Assembly: GCA_938041275.1 (NCBI GenBank) | Contig: CALISH010000146.1 | Span: 1-8,550, forward strand | Length of the DNA stretch: 8,550 nt | Direction of reading: 5' to 3' | Origin: an uncultured Solobacterium sp. | Lineage (GTDB): Bacteria > Bacillota_I > Bacilli_A > Erysipelotrichales > Erysipelotrichaceae | Shown: one piece after another, positions 1 to 5,729 of the stretch | How positions within the stretch are numbered: position 1 is the stretch's first letter | Layout: the number at the start of each line of letters is the position of its first letter | Made by a program: the position numbers and the translations under genes | Notes under the pieces: model-generated | The model's database searches: none | Seen by the model: only the letters and a program-made list of their open reading frames with translations | Told to the model about the DNA's origin: nothing

Positions 1-332
1 GGCATCGTCTTTAATAGTGTTACATCACCTGATTCAATCGCAGAAACGATGGATTGATAACCACATTTACTTAACATGCCCATCGCTGTCTTAGGACCTA
101 GTCCCTTAACAGAGATAAGCTTTAAGAATAATGCCTTTTCATCTTGGCTTTCAAAACCAAATAAACTCATATCATTTTCCGTAATATGAAGATATGTATA
201 GATAAATACTTCATCATTTAGATGTAAGTTTTCAGGATGTGGATATGCCATCTGATAGCCAATATCATGACAATTAATCACAACCCAATCAGCACCATAT
301 GATGCCACTTTTCCTTTTACAAACGCTATCAT
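1..332 (-). CDS. ruvA: Holliday junction DNA helicase subunit RuvA (N-terminal part, cut by window edge)
   Basis: RuvA binds four-way Holliday junctions as a tetramer and loads the RuvB motor for branch migration in recombination and repair. About 110 codons are visible, starting at the ATG at 332. The first ~62 residues read as the OB-fold domain I (it opens MIAFVKGKV and contains the family-typical ENDMSLFGF stretch). Then comes the first helix-hairpin-helix, with the diagnostic VKGLGPKTAMGML at about residues 78-90. The reading stops at LLKTMP, just where the second helix-hairpin-helix should begin, so roughly 90 residues of a ~200-residue protein lie outside. The start lies 5 bases after the obgE stop, with only a weak GAGTGAG upstream, which suggests translational coupling to obgE. 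ruvB would be expected further left (inference). Identification is firm. Confidence 0.96.
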   Translation of the reverse strand, partial: MIAFVKGKVASYGADWVVINCHDIGYQMAYPHPENLHLNDEVFIYTYLHITENDMSLFGFESQDEKALFLKLISVKGLGPKTAMGMLSKCGYQSIVSAIESGDVTLLKTM

Positions 333-337
333 ATCAC

Positions 338-1612
338 TCACTCTTTATAATCCATAATAAAGGTATTTACGATAACTTGATCACCATCACGTGCACCAGC
401 TTCATAAAGAGCCTTATCAACACCCATCTTCTGCAATGTCATCGCAAACTGATATGTTTCTTCTTCCTTATCGAAGTCAACTGTATCAAATAATCGATCG
501 ATCTTTTCAGAGTCAACCTTAAATCTACCTGGACCAAGTTTGACAATCTTAAAGTCTGGTTTCTTAGGTTCATAACGATATACAACAGTCTCTTCTGTAC
601 TTTCAGGAGTTTCCATTTCGACCTCGCGAGCTTTATCAATTTCCGCAAGTGCCGCATAGAGAACTTCATCCAAACCTTTATGTTCTAACGTACTTGTTTC
701 ATAGACCTTAATATCTGGATACTTCTTTTTAAACTCCTCCAAATACATATGTGCATATTCGTCATCCATCTTATTTGCGGCCACAATCTGAGGTCGCTTT
801 TCAAGTGCTAAATCGTAGGTAGCTAACTCCTTATTGATGATTTCATAATCTTCAACAGGGTTACGCTCTGTACCAGACATATCAATCACGTGAATCAGAA
901 CACGGCAACGTTTGATATGACGTAAGAACTCGTGTCCTAAACCCTTGCCTTCACCAGCACCTTCAATTAAGCCTGGCATATCCGCAAGTACAAAACTACG
1001 ACCGTTTGGCATCTGTACAACACCAATATTTGGTTCCAGTGTTGTAAAAGGATATGCAGCAATCTGAGGATCGGCTCTTGTTACAACGGATAAGAATGTT
1101 GACTTACCAACGGATGGAAAACCAATTAACCCAGCATCCGCCAAAAGACGTAATTCTACCTGAACATCTAAGCTTTCACCAACTTCACCTGGTTGCGCAT
1201 ATTCAGGAGCATCATTTCTCGAAGTTGCAAAGTGCATATTCCCTAGACCACCCTTACCACCACGAGCAATCAATACCTTTTGTCCTGGTTTTGTAAGGTC
1301 AGCTAGAAGATCACCATTGGCCGCATTACGAATCATCGTTCCCAGTGGAACAGGCACAATGATGTCATCCCCTGATTTACCATGCATCTTTTTGATTAAT
1401 CCTGGCATACCATTACCAGCCTTAATCTTGCGTGTAAACTTTAGCTTCATTAATGTTGTTTCATTCGTATCAACAGCGAACCAAATATCGCCACCTTTAC
1501 CTCCGTCACCGCCAAAAGGTCCACCATTAGCGTAGAACTTCTCATGGCGCCAAGCAACACAACCTCTGCCACCGTCACCTGCTTTTACATGTAGTTTTAC
1601 CAAATCAATCAT
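338..1612 (-). CDS. obgE: Obg family GTPase (ribosome assembly / stress control)
   Basis: Obg (CgtA/ObgE) is an essential GTPase that associates with the large ribosomal subunit and links its assembly to ppGpp and stress signalling. The 424-residue protein has all three family domains. A glycine-rich Obg fold covers residues ~1-158 (GDGGRG, GGDGGKGG, RGGKGGLGN). The GTPase domain has P-loop GFPSVGKS (164-171), switch I threonine in FTTLEPN (189-195), G3 DMPG (211-214) and G4 NKMD (280-283). The C-terminal OCT domain covers about 343-424, after an acidic linker. Two adjacent start codons exist, TTG at 1615 and ATG at 1612. I chose ATG because it lies 8 bases from the AAAGGAG ribosome site, against 5 for TTG, and fits the usual N-terminus. 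An intrinsic terminator separates it from rpmA, so expression probably depends on read-through or on a promoter inside rpmA. ruvA follows 5 bases after the stop. Confidence 0.97.
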   Translation of the reverse strand: MIDLVKLHVKAGDGGRGCVAWRHEKFYANGGPFGGDGGKGGDIWFAVDTNETTLMKLKFTRKIKAGNGMPGLIKKMHGKSGDDIIVPVPLGTMIRNAANGDLLADLTKPGQKVLIARGGKGGLGNMHFATSRNDAPEYAQPGEVGESLDVQVELRLLADAGLIGFPSVGKSTFLSVVTRADPQIAAYPFTTLEPNIGVVQMPNGRSFVLADMPGLIEGAGEGKGLGHEFLRHIKRCRVLIHVIDMSGTERNPVEDYEIINKELATYDLALEKRPQIVAANKMDDEYAHMYLEEFKKKYPDIKVYETSTLEHKGLDEVLYAALAEIDKAREVEMETPESTEETVVYRYEPKKPDFKIVKLGPGRFKVDSEKIDRLFDTVDFDKEEETYQFAMTLQKMGVDKALYEAGARDGDQVIVNTFIMDYKE

Positions 1613-1632
1613 CAAGGAATCTCCTTTCCTTT

Positions 1633-1659
1633 AAAAAAGCTCCTGAACCTGTCAGGAGC
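1633..1659 (-). terminator. Intrinsic terminator between rpmA and obgE
   Basis: Read on the minus strand, GCTCCTGA pairs perfectly with TCAGGAGC (8 bp, plus-strand arms 1639-1646 and 1652-1659) around a 5-base loop. The hairpin is followed at once by six T (plus 1633-1638), the standard layout of a rho-independent terminator. It begins about 18 bases after the rpmA stop and ends about 20 bases before the obgE start. It would therefore cut most transcription from the ribosomal-protein genes before obgE. No convincing promoter fits between the hairpin and obgE. Confidence 0.85.
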
Positions 1660-1677
1660 ATTCCATTACTGTTTAAA

Positions 1678-1965
1678 TTAAGCTTCTTGAGGATAAACAG
1701 AAACCTGCTTCTTATCCTTGCCAAGACGCTCATACTTAACGATACCTGCAGCTGTTGCAAACAATGTATCATCTCCACCGCGCATAACATTCTTGCCTGG
1801 GTAGATCTTTGTGCCTCTCTGACGATAGATGATAGAGCCAGCATTTGTATACTGACCATCAGCCTTCTTAGCACCTAATCTTCTGCCGGCAGAATCACGG
1901 CCGTTCTTTGTGGAAGATACACCCTTCTTACTTGCAAAGAACTGAATATCCAGTGTGAACTTCAT
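1678..1965 (-). CDS. rpmA: 50S ribosomal protein L27, precursor with cleavable N-terminal extension
   Basis: L27 is a large-subunit protein whose N-terminus reaches the peptidyl-transferase centre. The 95-residue product has the L27 core: GRDSAGRRLGAKKADGQ, then AGSIIYRQRGTK, then a lysine-rich tail. It begins MKFTLDIQFF followed by ASKKG. This is the Firmicutes pre-sequence: in Staphylococcus aureus the protease Prp removes the residues up to the Phe-Phe pair, which exposes the A-x-K-K-G end that enters the active centre. By analogy cleavage here would fall after Phe10. The prp gene lies directly upstream with a 5-base gap. A perfect Shine-Dalgarno GGAGGTG (plus 1974-1980) is formed by the last codons of prp, 8 bases before the ATG, so translation of the two is probably coupled. 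Confidence 0.97.
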   Translation of the reverse strand: MKFTLDIQFFASKKGVSSTKNGRDSAGRRLGAKKADGQYTNAGSIIYRQRGTKIYPGKNVMRGGDDTLFATAAGIVKYERLGKDKKQVSVYPQEA

Positions 1966-1970
1966 AGTAT

Positions 1971-2282
1971 TTACACCTCCATTTTTTTAATTTTAATAAA
2001 ACGTTGATTCTGTTGTTGAACTGTCTTTAATTGAATAATCCCTGCAGCTAGTAACAAATCACTTTCTGCTGTAGGATTATCAACTTTAACTTGAATTAGA
2101 TTATCACCAACTGTCATATTCTTAACATCGGTTAATTCATCTAATGCATTCAACAACCCGAATGTAATACCGCTAACTGCTGCACATACCAAATCTTTAC
2201 CATTTTCTGCAGAACTAGCGTGACCGCTAATTTCTAATGAAGTAATGTGATTACCATGCTGCGTATAACGGATATCAATCAT
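1971..2282 (-). CDS. prp: Ribosomal-processing cysteine protease Prp (YsxB family)
   Basis: Prp is a small cysteine protease that trims the N-terminal extension of L27 in Firmicutes and related bacteria. The 103-residue protein matches the family in length. It carries both catalytic elements: His21 in SGHA and Cys33 in DLVCAAVS, the same spacing as the His/Cys pair described for the staphylococcal enzyme. The flexible glycine-containing loop between them (ASSAENGKD) is also typical. It sits between rplU and rpmA, the conserved order in Firmicutes, so enzyme and substrate are made from one transcript. The start ATG is 5 bases after the rplU stop. A GAGG inside the last rplU codons, 10 bases upstream, is the likely ribosome site. 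Identification rests on motifs plus context and is strong. Confidence 0.94.
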   Translation of the reverse strand: MIDIRYTQHGNHITSLEISGHASSAENGKDLVCAAVSGITFGLLNALDELTDVKNMTVGDNLIQVKVDNPTAESDLLLAAGIIQLKTVQQQNQRFIKIKKMEV

Positions 2283-2287
2283 GAGAC

Positions 2288-2599
2288 TTAAGCCTCGATA
2301 GCTTCAACTGTCAACTTTGTATATGGTTGACGGTGACCCTGCTTACGACGAGTAGATCCCTTCTTAGCCTTATACTTGAAGATATGGATCTTCTTTTCCT
2401 TGCCTTGCTTTACAACCTTGCAAGTAACCTTAGCACCCTCTACATATGGAGTACCAATCTTTGTAGCTGCGTCACTAACAAGAACTACCTTGTCGATAAC
2501 GACTGTGCTTTCTGGTTCAACATCTAACTTTTCAACGAAGATAGACTGACCTACTTCAACCTTAAGTTGCTTTCCGCCTGTTTCGATAATTGCGTACAA
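2288..2599 (-). CDS. rplU: 50S ribosomal protein L21 (TTG start)
   Basis: L21 is a 23S rRNA-binding protein of the large subunit. The 103-residue protein begins (M)YAIIETGGKQ and ends with the L21 signature, IHIFKYKAKKG then STRRKQGHRQPYT (about residues 71-94). Both the length and these blocks are standard. The start is TTG at 2599: it aligns with the universal L21 N-terminus and lies 6 bases after a near-perfect AGGAGGTG (plus 2606-2613). An in-frame ATG further upstream (2704) would add 35 residues unrelated to L21 that come from the leader, so I rejected it. The gene heads the rplU-prp-rpmA cluster and is preceded by a structured leader and a strong promoter. Confidence 0.97.
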   Translation of the reverse strand: MYAIIETGGKQLKVEVGQSIFVEKLDVEPESTVVIDKVVLVSDAATKIGTPYVEGAKVTCKVVKQGKEKKIHIFKYKAKKGSTRRKQGHRQPYTKLTVEAIEA

Positions 2600-2702
2600 T
2601 TTGAACACCTCCTGACATTTATCATAAGACGCGCCATCAAGGGGACTTACGTACTTAACCCTTTCCTGAGCGGTTACAGACCTCGACAAGAGGGCTGATA
2701 AC
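2600..2702 (-). promoter_or_regulatory. Structured 5' leader of rplU (candidate L21 leader)
   Basis: About 100 untranslated bases separate the promoter from rplU. The RNA sense strand can fold as follows. TTATCA at the very 5' end (plus 2696-2701) pairs with TGATAA just before the ribosome site (plus 2619-2624), closing the leader. Inside are CCTC-TTGTC-GAGG (2681-2693) and TAACC/GGTTA (2672-2676 with 2656-2660, 11-base loop). Firmicutes rplU genes are known to carry an L21 leader motif thought to mediate feedback by the ribosomal protein, and the position here is the same. There is no T-run, so control of translation rather than attenuation seems more likely (inference). Folding was done by eye and not by energy calculation. 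Confidence 0.65.
2606..2613 (-). promoter_or_regulatory. Ribosome binding site that fixes the rplU TTG start
   Basis: On the minus strand AGGAGGTG lies 6 bases before TTG. It is the best Shine-Dalgarno in the region and supports the non-ATG start. It falls just outside the closing helix of the proposed L21 leader (TGATAA at plus 2619-2624), so leader folding could influence access to it. Confidence 0.85.
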
Positions 2703-2708
2703 ATAGAT

Positions 2709-2737
2709 ATACTACATGTAAAGTCCCTTTACGTCAA
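2709..2737 (-). promoter_or_regulatory. Promoter of the rplU-prp-rpmA transcript
   Basis: On the minus strand the -35 box TTGACG (plus 2732-2737), a 17-base spacer and the -10 box TAGTAT (2709-2714) fit a housekeeping sigma promoter. The -35 box is identical to that of the rpsD promoter in this window, the spacer is the same length, and both -10 boxes are followed by ATC. Transcription would begin near 2702, right at the first leader helix. Confidence 0.72.
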
Positions 2738-2760
2738 TGATTTCTACTAAATTAACAACT

Positions 2761-3054
2761 TCAACTTTTATTATTTGTGTCGTTTATTTGTGATGTTTGC
2801 CCCTTGCTGAACAATAAGTCTTCTCTCTTTGAGAAATTTAACATTAAAATAAACATAAATACTGCGTAAATTACTAGCCACATCACAAAGCGCATCCAAC
2901 CATTTGAAAGGATGAAAATAGGCAATAAATCAAATGGGATATCATAAACGTAAAATATATACTTCTTTTTCCAAATACGATACAGTTTAGGCAAAATTAC
3001 CCATAAGATAATTAGAATCGTATTGCTAAAATTAGTAATATCAATATCTCTCAT
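2761..3054 (-). CDS. Small membrane protein of unknown function
   Basis: I do not recognise this 97-residue protein with confidence. It has a hydrophobic helix at about residues 11-27 and a basic stretch KLYRIWKKK (24-31). A shorter apolar segment follows at about 40-50 (DIPFDLLPIFILS), then a second strong membrane helix at about 56-74. The tail is polar and rich in Asn, Thr, Ser and Gln. This suggests two or three membrane passes with a cytoplasmic tail. The layout (helix, basic loop, an Asp before a hydrophobic segment, further helix) is loosely like the short DUF3397 membrane proteins, but I would not assign it. The start ATG has GAGG 7 bases upstream. It stands alone between a terminator and the rplU promoter, with its own extended -10 promoter, and has no visible terminator before the rplU promoter. 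Confidence 0.72.
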   Translation of the reverse strand: MRDIDITNFSNTILIILWVILPKLYRIWKKKYIFYVYDIPFDLLPIFILSNGWMRFVMWLVIYAVFMFILMLNFSKREDLLFSKGQTSQINDTNNKS

Positions 3055-3069
3055 ATCTTTCCCTCATTG

Positions 3070-3090
3070 TAGATAAAATATAGATAAAAT
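3070..3090. repeat. Short tandem direct repeat in the leader of the membrane-protein gene
   Basis: TAGATAAAAT occurs at 3070-3079 and again at 3081-3090, a period of 11 bases. Both copies lie in the predicted 5' untranslated region of the 97-residue membrane-protein gene. The sequence is AT-rich and the repeat could be chance. Confidence 0.6.
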
Positions 3091-3103
3091 CATTTGTAAG
3101 TTA

Positions 3104-3112
3104 ATTATACCA
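3104..3112 (-). promoter_or_regulatory. Extended -10 promoter of the small membrane-protein gene
   Basis: The minus strand reads TGGTATAAT: a perfect TATAAT (plus 3104-3109) preceded by TG and one base, the extended -10 form that does not need a good -35. No convincing -35 is present at 16-18 bases, where the terminator hairpin of the upstream operon lies. Transcription would start near 3097, giving a leader of about 43 bases. Confidence 0.68.
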
Positions 3113-3147
3113 AAAGAAAATAGGTACTTCATTACAGAAATACCTAT
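3112..3147 (-). terminator. Intrinsic terminator of the ezrA-nifZ-thiI operon
   Basis: The minus-strand RNA can form an 11-bp stem with one G-U pair. ATAGGTATTTC (plus 3137-3147) pairs with GAAGTACCTAT (plus 3120-3130) around a 6-base loop, followed by TTTCTTTT (plus 3112-3119). It begins about 10 bases after the stop of the 79-residue gene. The plus strand has no matching T-run beyond the hairpin, so it works in one direction. Confidence 0.88.
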
Positions 3148-3157
3148 CGATCATCAT

Positions 3158-3397
3158 TTATTTTAAAGCTGCGTAAATACGCTTCACGTATTTCATACGC
3201 TCATTTTCTGCACAGTTAAAGAGTGATGTGAATAATGCAAAAATCTTTAACTTCGCTTTTGTGTTATATGTATCATCTTTTTCAACTTTGACGATTGTTA
3301 CGTTTGCGATATCCAATAGTTCTTGTTCATCCATTGTCGCACAATGTTGCATCTTTTCATTGAATTCATTACGAATATCTTGATTATGCTTTGACAT
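3158..3397 (-). CDS. Uncharacterised 79-residue protein, last gene of the thiI operon
   Basis: I do not recognise this protein. It is small, soluble-looking and charged, with no signal peptide or membrane helix. A predicted helical, acidic first part (residues ~5-32, with DEQELLDIA) is followed by a short beta-like stretch (NVTIVKVEK, 32-40). The basic C-terminal part KLKIFALFTSLFNC...RMKYVKRIYAAL could be an amphipathic helix pair. It has two cysteines, at 19 and 62. Evidence that it is real: a good AAAGAGGTG ribosome site 5-6 bases before ATG, a start 12 bases after the thiI stop on the same strand, and an intrinsic terminator directly after its own stop. Co-transcription with the desulfurase and thiI makes a link to that pathway possible but unproven. 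Confidence 0.75.
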   Translation of the reverse strand: MSKHNQDIRNEFNEKMQHCATMDEQELLDIANVTIVKVEKDDTYNTKAKLKIFALFTSLFNCAENERMKYVKRIYAALK

Positions 3398-3409
3398 AGT
3401 TTCACCTCT

Positions 3410-4597
3410 TTATAAGAAATCTTCTTCTTTTTTCACAGCTTGTACATTTACAGTTTCTAGTGTATCTACCGCCTGTTGTAGTAGTATTTCATAATCAAAT
3501 TTTGATTCATAGTAAACACTCTTATCTACAGATGGTTTTGTGACTGGGTTCTTTGGATCAAAGATTGTACAGCAATCCTCAAATGGCAAGATAGATGTTT
3601 CATAAGTTCCTATCTTACGTGCCAATTCAATAATTTCAATCTTATCATAACATACAAGCGGTCTTAGGATTGGCATATTCGTAACTGTATTAATGCAGTT
3701 GATACTCTCTAGCGTCTGGCTAGCTACCTGTCCGATACTTTCACCTGTGCCGATGGCTAGACATCCATACTTCTTAGAAATCATATCTGCTAAGCGGAAC
3801 ATCATACGACGCATTAATGTAACTGCATATGGATCTCCTGCATGTTTATAGATTTCAAGCTGAAGTTGTGTAAAGTTAACAATATGTACTTTCATGTGGC
3901 CTTGGTATTCACTCACTTGTGAAGCAAGCTCTAACACCTTATTCTTTGCATTTTCACTTGTATATGGAGGAGACGCAAAGTGTACAGCTTCCACATGTAA
4001 TCCACGCTTCATCAACTGATACGCTGCTACTGGTGAATCGATACCACCAGATAACATTAACAATACCTTACCATTGATACCAGCTGGGTATCCACCAGCA
4101 CCAGGAATCTTACTGGATGTGATGTAGGTTTCATTACTATGAATTTCAACATGTATTGCTAATTCAGGTTCATGTACATCAACCTTTAATTCCGTATTAC
4201 GTAGAATCTCTCCAGCAACTTCACGATTTACACCATCACTCTTAAGTGGGAAACTCTTGTCATGACGTTTCGTAATCATCTTAAATGTCTTCTTATCACT
4301 TTCCTTAGCGATACGAACACAAGCTTGCTTGATATCTTCTAAATTACTGTTCACCTTTTCTGTAAAGGAGAATGAACTAATTCCAAATACCTTCTTTAAT
4401 TTAGTTTCAATTTCTGCTGGGTCTTCATCCGTTAATTTAATGTAAATACGATCGTATGTTTTACGATACGTTAGCGCAGGATAATCCCGCAACATATATT
4501 TAATATTTGTGAAGAGTCTAGTAATAAAGTCTCTTCGATTTTTACCCTTTGTGCTTAATTCACCATAGCGAATCAAGACTGTATCATACTTAACCAT
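3410..4597 (-). CDS. thiI: tRNA 4-thiouridine synthase ThiI (no rhodanese domain)
   Basis: ThiI adenylates uridine 8 of tRNA and replaces its oxygen with sulfur, giving s4U. In some bacteria it also feeds sulfur to thiamine synthesis. The 395-residue protein has an N-terminal ferredoxin-like domain and a THUMP domain (about residues 1-165), then the PP-loop pyrophosphatase domain with SGGIDS at 183-188. Further ThiI blocks are GTGESIGQVASQTLESI (283-299) and PFEDCCTIF (338-346). The vicinal Cys342-Cys343 are the candidates for the catalytic sulfur-handling cysteine. The C-terminal rhodanese domain of the ~480-residue E. coli enzyme is absent, as in Bacillus, where a dedicated desulfurase supplies sulfur directly. 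The gene overlaps that desulfurase's stop by 8 bases, which supports tight coupling. Its AAAGGAG site is 13 bases upstream, rather far, so translation may rely on reinitiation. Confidence 0.96.
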   Translation of the reverse strand: MVKYDTVLIRYGELSTKGKNRRDFITRLFTNIKYMLRDYPALTYRKTYDRIYIKLTDEDPAEIETKLKKVFGISSFSFTEKVNSNLEDIKQACVRIAKESDKKTFKMITKRHDKSFPLKSDGVNREVAGEILRNTELKVDVHEPELAIHVEIHSNETYITSSKIPGAGGYPAGINGKVLLMLSGGIDSPVAAYQLMKRGLHVEAVHFASPPYTSENAKNKVLELASQVSEYQGHMKVHIVNFTQLQLEIYKHAGDPYAVTLMRRMMFRLADMISKKYGCLAIGTGESIGQVASQTLESINCINTVTNMPILRPLVCYDKIEIIELARKIGTYETSILPFEDCCTIFDPKNPVTKPSVDKSVYYESKFDYEILLQQAVDTLETVNVQAVKKEEDFL

Positions 4598-5729
4598 ATT
4601 GCGAAATAATCTCCTTTAATGAATCTATAAATGAAGCAATCTCTTCCTCTGTATTATGATACGTTAAACTAATACGAATACAAGAGCTTGCACGTCTGGA
4701 AGAATAACCCATAGCGCTTAATACATAACTTGGATCATCGGATTTAGATGCACAAGTACTTCTTGCGCTCACCATAAACCCTTTTTTATTTAATGCATTC
4801 TGCATCACTTCACTTGGAATCTTCTCGTATGAGAAGTTAATAACACTATTAACTGCATCACTTGGTTGATTAATTAAAACACCAGGTATTGTAGATAAGC
4901 CCTTCAATAATGAATGCTGTAAAGTAGTGATGTAATCATGATACTTCTTACCATTTTCTAGTGCGAAGCGGAGTGTCTTAGCAAACACCATATTTACACA
5001 AGCATTCGAAGTACCACCACGAATGCCATATTCTTGTTCACCACCATTAATCAGTGGCACAAATGGTACATGAACCTTCTTAACAAGAATACCACTACCC
5101 TTTAAACCTTCTAGTTTATGTGCAGAGATAGATGCTAGATCAATGTTTTTAAAATCTACATCAACTTTACCAATTGCCTGTGTCATATCAACATGCATAT
5201 AAGCATGTGTATGTTTCTTTACATAATTTGCAATCTCATCAATCGGATTGATGGAACCCACTTCATTGTTTACTGCCATGATACTAACGATTGCTGTATC
5301 ATCAGATACTGCATCTTTCACTTGTTGTAAGGAAACCTTTCCACTAGCATCAACCGGTAAATATGTAACACGATAACCAAATACCTGTTCCATTTGTAAA
5401 CATGCATTCAAGATAGATGAATGTTCTACATTCGTTGTGACGATATGCTTCTTGCCAGGTTGAGCAAAACATACACCTTTGATTGCGGAAGAGTTTGCTT
5501 CCGAAGATCCCGATGTAAAAATAATATCTTCATTGTTTACACCCAAAAGCCCGGCTATTGCACTCCGGGCCTTTTCCATCATTCGACTGATTTCGCTACC
5601 TTCATCATACAGAGACTCACTATTGACGTAGTACTTATCTAATAAAGATTTATATGTTTGTAATACATCTGGGTGAACCGCTGTTGTAGAAGCGCCATCA
5701 AAATACACTCTACGCTGCACTCTTCGCAT
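4590..5729 (-). CDS. nifZ: Cysteine desulfurase, NifS/IscS family (NifZ-type partner of ThiI)
   Basis: This PLP enzyme takes sulfur from L-cysteine as a persulfide and passes it to an acceptor. Family landmarks of the 379-residue protein are YFDGASTT (9-16), TSGSSEAN (72-79), His103 in VEHSSI, AVNNEVG (152-158), HVDMTQAIGK with Asp181 and Gln184 for PLP, the Schiff-base Lys205 in SAHKLEGLKG, RGGTSN (237-242), and the persulfide Cys326 in STCAS, which aligns by its spacing to DPSYVL. In Bacillus subtilis the equivalent gene lies between ezrA and thiI and serves s4U formation. The same order here makes that role likely (inference). The ATG at 5729 lies only one base after AAGGAG. A GTG three codons later (5720) has better spacing and is a possible true start. 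The gene overlaps the end of ezrA by 20 bases, or by 11 if GTG is used. Confidence 0.95.
   Translation of the reverse strand: MRRVQRRVYFDGASTTAVHPDVLQTYKSLLDKYYVNSESLYDEGSEISRMMEKARSAIAGLLGVNNEDIIFTSGSSEANSSAIKGVCFAQPGKKHIVTTNVEHSSILNACLQMEQVFGYRVTYLPVDASGKVSLQQVKDAVSDDTAIVSIMAVNNEVGSINPIDEIANYVKKHTHAYMHVDMTQAIGKVDVDFKNIDLASISAHKLEGLKGSGILVKKVHVPFVPLINGGEQEYGIRGGTSNACVNMVFAKTLRFALENGKKYHDYITTLQHSLLKGLSTIPGVLINQPSDAVNSVINFSYEKIPSEVMQNALNKKGFMVSARSTCASKSDDPSYVLSAMGYSSRRASSCIRISLTYHNTEEEIASFIDSLKEIISQYG

Noticed and set aside
1605..1874. An 89-codon minus-strand frame overlapping rpmA
   Set aside because: It is out of frame with L27, runs through the rpmA-obgE terminator, and overlaps an unambiguous gene.
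2600..2704. A longer rplU starting at the ATG at 2704
   Set aside because: The extra 35 residues do not match L21, they cover the leader and the real ribosome site, and the start would sit at about the predicted transcription start.
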